Origin: Hordeum vulgare subsp. vulgare
Lineage: Eukaryota > Streptophyta > Magnoliopsida > Poales > Poaceae
Direction: 5' to 3'
DNA: 64,000 nt
NCBI RefSeq assembly: GCF_904849725.1
Contig: NC_058519.1
Coordinates: 532,650,316-532,714,315 of the forward strand
Made by a program: the position numbers and the translations under genes. Shown piece after piece: positions 58,486-64,000 of the stretch; the stretch's first letter is position 1; each line of letters begins with the position of its first letter. The notes under the pieces are model-generated. The model worked only from the letters and a program-made list of their open reading frames with translations. It was not told the origin of the DNA and made no database searches.

Positions 58486-61437
58486 TGTAGCGACCCAACT
58501 CAACGAGTCAAGCCTCTGGTGTTTCTGTCCATCCCAAGATCATGCTGGTACACACACAGTACATAATGTATATATTCAAGAGTGCAATTACACATCTTTA
58601 TTAATCGAAATCTCATAAAGAGTACTTTATTACAATAACGGAGTACAATAAAGTGGCTGAAGGCCATCTCATGAGATTATCTAACGAAGACTAAGCGGAA
58701 GCATCAGGTAGACGAGTCCATCCGACTCCAAGGGCATGTTGCTGAGCGTAGAACCGTAGCCTCACTCCTGGTCGGAAAAGTACTCTGCAACATGATACGT
58801 TGCAGCCGTGTAGGTCAGCATATTGAATATGCTGGCAAATCATCAAGAGAGGGAGTAAAATAATCACTATCTCTACATGCATATTTGGCCGGTGGAGCTA
58901 AGTTTTTGCATAAAGCTAGTTTTATCCTACAACAAAAGGGTTTGAAAGCAAAATATTACTACATAGTTTGTTGTTAACGAGATGGTTCCGCCAACCAGTT
59001 CTCGTACCCGAATAGTTGTTAACACCCACATCATTATTAAGTTGTGTCGAGAGTTCAGGGGAAATTCAATGCCTTCGGCTCAAGTTGTCCATGACCGTGG
59101 ACACGGCTAATCGATTAGGTTGAGTACTCTGCAGAGTTTTGCACACGTTCCCCACAAGATTTGATCGCCTCCGGGTTTGTCCTCGCACTTCAGGGTGTTT
59201 GAAGACCGGATGATCAAAACATGGTCTTTCAACGGGTCCCTCTGAATCCCTGTCGGTGCCCATCCATTCCTACCGTTCGTCTACATCTGCTAGCACCGCC
59301 TGTCCAGAGTCGCCGCGTTGTCCAACCAAGCCAGAGCCCATAATGACTTGTGGCTGTGCAGGTAAGCCTTGAGTCTTGAAGTCTCCGTCCGTCCCTTTGA
59401 GCCTGGGTGAAGCTTTCCGCAGGATGACATGGCCTCTCCAGCATCCCGGGCATCCACTGGGTTTTCCAGGGAGCCGATCAACCGTCCTTCACCCAGTGTT
59501 GCATTGCGTCCGAGGTCTTGAAAATCTTGTCTTAGTCCGGTCTTGATTATTATATCAACCTCGCATCACTCGTGGAATACACTCAACCGATAACCCGTCT
59601 ACTAGAGCATAGCATATATAACATTGTCGTCCCGGGGCCAAGTATCGGGGTGTTGGTGTTCCTACCACATGATACTACACCTATGACTAAAGTTTCCAAG
59701 TACCTAGGCAGCATGCAAATAGGGCAAAGAAGGTGATCTACTATGCACTGAAAACATAGGTAAAATAACATGATCAAAGATGACTTGCCTTGATGATAGT
59801 TGTCCTGCTCGAGCGTCTCTAAGTAACACGCTTCGCACTCCGGATGATCTACCGATACAAACACAAAGCACACCATAAGCACTTCAATCATGCCACGAGT
59901 AAAAAAATAACATCACATGCAATGATTGGCAAACGACTACGCAAAAGAATTTTATCGCGCGTCGGTAGGACAGAAACTTGTTTCTGTTGAAAACACTAGT
60001 AAAATACTTGGAAAATTCTGAAAATTCTACTACTGTAAGGTATTATCGCTAGAAAACAGTAGCAAAAAGAATCAACTCAATATCATTTTTTAAACTCCTG
60101 GAATAGGCAAAACAATGTTTAAACTAAATCTGCTCTAACTTATATTTAAAAATTCCAAACACAGAAACATTATATATTTTTGAAAACTACAGGAAATTTG
60201 TGAGCTACTGGAAAAAGAATCAATGTCATTGGACGTAGGGATAAAACTTTGTGATCAAAACAAGATTGAAAGTTTCTGTTTTCGAAATCTGGACAGAAAT
60301 TACGAAACTGCTAGTGCTAATGAGAGGCACACGTGGCAAGCTTCTAATGGCTGAGATGGAGTGCATGAAATAGAGAGAGAGAGGTTGCTACCTGCTGCTG
60401 GAGGTGTTGCACCGGCAAGAAAGGAGATGGCCGGCGAGGAAGGAGGGGTAGCTCCGGGCGGTGGGGCGTCGGGCGGCGGCGGTGAGGTTCCTCCTCCGCG
60501 GGGAAGAGGCGGCGATGGAGAGAGAGTTCGGGGAGGGCTCCTCCTCCGCGGCGAGGCCGAGGTGCAGCAGCTTTCGGGCTGCTGCCGCTGCTCGCGGCGG
60601 TGGCTAGGGCGGCGGTGGGGTGAGGCGCCGGCGGCGGCTTGTGGAGGCGGCGGTGGAGAGACGGCGGCTAGGGATGGGGAGAGGTGACGGTGGGGGGGGG
60701 GGGGTTTACATAGGCTTAGGGGAGGGGAGTAGAAGGAAGGAGAGGGAGAACTTTGGGAAGGAGATCATGGGAGAGAAAATAGTAAAGAGAGGGAGAGGTG
60801 AACGTGGGGAGTAAAAGGAAAAGGAGGGAGAGAAAGAAGGAAGGAGAGAAATAAGGAAAGGGGAGGGAGGACTCACGTGGGGAGGGAGTGCATGCATGGA
60901 AATTGCATGCGTGCATGCATGGGGGCTGGGCTGAGCCCTTGTGGCTCGGACTGGCAGTTCTATTTTTTTTTATTTAAAACAAACTAACAACAGCAAAAAA
61001 GAAAAGAAAGAAAACCAAAACAGTAAAAATATATATATATATTCCTAGCTAACAAAAAGTAGGAACTAATATACATATATGCACTAGAACTTAGGAGAAA
61101 ACAAAATAACATATACAACTAATATATATATAATATATATATATAGGAATCCTAGTTCCACCTAATGCAATTTTAAAAAAAAGTTTTATGCACTAGGATC
61201 ACACAACGCGATCGAAAAAAAAACTCGACCAAAATAATTCGGAGTTTGGAAAAATTTGCAAAAACCAAAAATGGTGACTTTAACTCACAGGGGAGAAGTC
61301 ATATTATCTCCACTCCGATAAATTGCCCGCAGTCACATAACGATAAATTTTTTCAGAAGAACGCAATGATGCATAAAATATGGAATGCAAATGAATGATC
61401 TATTAACATCCGAATTTACGAAAATTGGGATGTTACA
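58486..61437 (-). mobile_element. 5' LTR of Tekay-like chromovirus
   Basis: 2,952 bp from TGTAGCGACCC to GGGATGTTACA, followed by the TGCTG duplication. Its inner edge (58486) abuts ORF sequence (GGTGATC) with no PBS. Differences from the 3' LTR include shorter (TA)n tracts (61029-61042 and 61121-61145) and a longer G run near 60693. Confidence 0.9.
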
Positions 61438-62174
61438 TGCTGCGGCTCAAGCTCGAGCTCGGCTCCAATGGCAACAGGAGGGAGGCAAGATCCGAGAGGT
61501 GAGGGAGAACGGTGCTGGGGAATGGATAGGGGAGGCCTCAGGGGGTTTATCCCCAGCCTTGCCAGCGCGAGGCGGCGGCCAGGCAGGCGCACAGGTGCGT
61601 GGCCGCGCCGGAGGAGGCGGCGGCCACCTCCTGCTGCCTACTGGCGCGAGGGAGGGGACGAGCGAGGAAGATGGGTCGGGCCAGGCTAGGCGACAGGTAA
61701 AGGTTTCCCATTTTTTTCTGTTTGTCTTTCTGTTTTGCTAATTATTGCTTTGCTAATTATTTCAGCTCCAAAACAAAAAGTAAAAACTATTTTAGACCTC
61801 CTGAAAAATTGTTATAACATTCCCAACCATTTCCAAAGTTTTCAACATTTTTGGAAATTTATAGATTCTGATTTCAAATTTAAAGTTTGAAACCAGTGGC
61901 TTTTGTATTAATTTAAAAATGCTTAAGGTGTCAAGAAAATAGTTTTCTTCAATGCTCATTTACTTTCATGATTTATCAGAAAGTTTGAACATTTCTTGAG
62001 GCCATTTTGGGTTCATTGATTTGAACTAGTTTGAGGTTTCCTTTAATTGAAATAGTGGCTAGGGTTTTGAGTTTTTCCTTTGCCACTTTGTTGTTTTTGT
62101 TGAAACTTCTTAGATGCAAATGCAAAGAAGACATGAGCACAAGACTAAGTTGCTTAAGGGTTAGGGATGTGACA
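61438..62174 (-). mobile_element. 3' LTR of minus-strand chromovirus (right part)
   Basis: Resumes the LTR interrupted at 49037 and ends GGTTAGGGATGTGACA (minus strand start TGTCACATCCC). It includes the GC-rich leader end (61440-61700) and an AT-rich part. Total LTR without the insertion is about 3.9 kb, close to the 4.1 kb of the 17599 copy. Confidence 0.85.
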
Positions 62175-64000
62175 ACTCACCCCCACTCAAAAGAATCTCG
62201 TCCCGAGATTTAGAAGTCGTCGGGAATAACGCAGGATATTCAAGTCGGAGACGATCCTCTCTTTCCCAAGTTGCCTCCTTTTCAGAATGATTTGACCATT
62301 GAACTTTAAGAAACTTGAGGTTTCGACGTCGAGTGGTACGCTCAGCTTGATCAAGAATACGCACGGGGTATTCTCGGTATGAAACGTTATCTTGGAGATC
62401 AAGCGTTTCGTGGTCCACTTCACGGATAGGATCCGAAAAGCAATGCCTGAGTTGCGAGACGTGGAAAACATCATGAACCTTGGAAAGATGCGGAGGAAGT
62501 TCCAACTGGTAAGCAACTTCTCCTCGTTTGGCAAGAATGCGAAAAGGACCAATGTAACGAGGAGCCAATTTGCCCTTGATACCGAATCGATGGGTACCCT
62601 TCAAAGGTGTAACCCGAAGGTAAGCCTTCTCGTCAACTTCAAAGGTCACAGCCTTATGATGACGATCATATTGGCTCTTTTGACGAGACTGGGCTGTTTT
62701 CAACTTTTCACGAATAATGCGAACCTGCTCTTCTGCATCCTGGATCATATCCGGACCAAAGAGTTGCCTCTCTCCGGTTTCCGACCAATTAAGAGGTGTT
62801 CGACATCTTCGTCCATAGAGAACATCAAAAGGGGCTTTGCCCAAGCTCGATTGGTAACTATTGTTATAAGCGAATTCGGCGAATGGAAGACACTTCTCCC
62901 AATTCATACCGAATGATATAACACAAGCTCGGAGCATATCTTCTAGAATTTGATTCACTCTTTCTACTTGACCACTTGATTGGGGATGGAAAGCAGTGCT
63001 AAAAGATAAGTGAGTCCCCATGGCATTCTGAAAACTTTCCCAGAAGCGAGAAGTAAAGATACTTCCACGGTCCGAGTTAATTTCCAGGGGAACACCATGA
63101 AGAGACACTATTCGAGAGATATATAACTCTGCTAGCTGGCTAGCTGTTATACTCTCACGAACAGGAAGAAAATGAGCCACTTTGGAAAGACGGTCAATGA
63201 CCACAAAGATAGCATTATTTCCTTTATTGGTCTTGGGAAATCCGGTAATGAAATCCGTGCTAACTTTATCCCATTTCCATTCACGAATAGCTAAAGGTTG
63301 AAGGGTGCCAGCAGGCCTTTGATGTTCTGCCTTAACTCGACGACAAATGTCGCAGTTAGCAACGAACTCAGCAATTTCTCTCTTCATCCTAGTCCACCAA
63401 AACCTCTGGCGTAGGTCCTGATACATCTTAGTACTACCGGGATGAATGGTGAGAGGAGAATCATGAGCCTCCTTAAGGATTAACTACCTTAGATGTGGGT
63501 TCTTAGGAACCACTAAACGATTCTGGAAGAACACAACACCTTGATCGTTCATGGAAAATTCTTTAGCGTTTCCGCAAAAAATATTCTCCTTGATCCGTGA
63601 TATACCCTTGTCACGCTTTTGGCCAGCTATAATTTGATCCTTAAGAGTAGGCTTCGCCACCAGGGTAGAAAGGAATCCTTGAGGAACAATATGAAGATTC
63701 AACTTCCGAAAGTCCTCATGGAGATGTGGTTGACCTTGTTGTAGCATCAAATTGTTACAATAAGATTTACGACTTAGCGCATCGGCCATAACATTGGCCT
63801 TCCTCGGGGTGTAAGTTATCCCTAAGTCGTAATCCGAGATCAACTCAACCCACCGTCTTTGCCTGAGGTTCAAATCCGGCTGGGTGAAGATATATTTCAG
63901 ACTTTGGTGATCAGTGAATATTTCGCAACGATTACCCAGAAGGTAATGTCGCCAGGTTTTTAGTGCATGGACCACAGCTGCAAGCTCAAGGTCATGTGTG
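62161..64000 (-). pseudogene. Chromovirus pol, C-terminal part, one nonsense codon, runs off window
   Basis: Minus-strand polyprotein, entering at the right edge in RNase H ([43 protein letters not shown]). A single in-frame TAG at 63484-63486 falls after NPHLR in the linker. The same frame then continues uninterrupted through integrase: CDICRRVKAEHQ zinc finger, DFITGFPKT, SDRGSIFTSRFW and GQVERVNQ with D, D, E present, [10 protein letters not shown], and the chromodomain-like end YPVRILDQAE and NHSEKEATWERE. Its stop at 62161 lies just inside the LTR. It is clearly related to the 53219-57646 protein but from a different family. Apart from the nonsense codon it looks intact within the window. 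Confidence 0.85.
62175..62188 (-). promoter_or_regulatory. Polypurine tract of minus-strand chromovirus
   Basis: Plus-strand ACTCACCCCCACTC is the complement of GAGTGGGGGTGAGT, directly before the LTR start. It is identical in type to the tract at 26399-26412. Confidence 0.85.

Larger units (their letters stand above)
49038..61437 (-). mobile_element. Young Del/Tekay-like chromovirus complex, rearranged (TSD TGCTG)
   Basis: A 12.4-kb insertion in the preceding LTR, flanked by identical TGCTG at 49033-49037 and 61438-61442. Read on the plus strand: 60 bp of LTR end (49038-49097), leader with first-ORF start and PBS (49098-49298), a 953-bp LTR fragment (49299-50251), a full LTR (50252-53206), PPT and gag-pol (53207-57646), most of the first ORF (57858-58485), and a full LTR (58486-61437). 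The two full LTRs are 2,955 and 2,952 bp and differ by roughly ten substitutions by eye, so the insertion is recent. The usual leader and PBS are absent next to the 5' LTR at 58486. Confidence 0.85.

Overview
The window reads as intergenic DNA from a large grass genome, most likely Triticeae (wheat or barley group). I recognise several LTR families as typical of that tribe: an Angela/BARE-1-like copia LTR with the inverted 'TGTTGGAATTATGCCCTAGAGG' type of end, a gypsy LTR starting TGATACGTCTC, and long-LTR chromoviruses. I see no convincing host gene, rRNA gene or functional tRNA gene. Essentially all 64 kb is transposable elements nested in one another. Family names are recalled from memory, while coordinates, target-site duplications (TSDs), primer-binding sites (PBS) and polypurine tracts (PPT) were read from the sequence.

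Layout. 1-454: copia LTR end (minus). 455-4654: long gypsy-type LTR, copy 1 of a family I call T; its leader carries three tRNA-like modules. 4655-7512: 3' noncoding part and truncated LTR of a plus-strand gypsy element. 7513-10995: 3' LTR and decayed pol of a minus-strand copia element. 10996-16951: decayed plus-strand copia element, interrupted at 12600-14965 by a small Tat-like deletion derivative (TSD ATGAT). 16952-17598: gypsy-type noncoding fragment. 17599-29085: plus-strand long-LTR gypsy element (LTR 17599-21697, decayed interior with a 945-bp hAT element at 23825-24769, second LTR from 26413). That second LTR is cut at 29086 by copy 2 of family T (29086-45875), which is itself split by a complete 12.1-kb Tat-lineage element (33024-45133, TSD CTTGT). 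45876-64000: minus-strand chromovirus of the same family as the 17599 element. Its 3' LTR is split by a very young Del/Tekay-like chromovirus complex (49038-61437, TSD TGCTG), and its polyprotein runs off the window end.

Order of events. From 26413 onward the nesting is four deep: the long-LTR gypsy element was hit by family T; family T was hit by the Tat element and, separately, by the minus-strand chromovirus; and that chromovirus was hit by the Tekay-like element.

Most notable content. (1) The Tat element carries, besides gag-pol with a second RNase H, an antisense gene of about eight exons with good splice sites and its own candidate TATA box. (2) The 12600-14965 element is a stripped Tat relative keeping a homologous antisense gene, one LTR and the last 39 bp of the other, with a perfect TSD. 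(3) The Tekay-like complex has an open 1,476-codon gag-pol, but its PBS and the start of its first ORF lie at the opposite end from the rest of that ORF, beside an extra 953-bp LTR fragment. Two of its junctions fall at the U5/PBS boundary. (4) There is a 71-bp tandem array just after the Tat integrase, a non-autonomous hAT element with dense sub-terminal motifs, and tRNA-like modules in an LTR leader.
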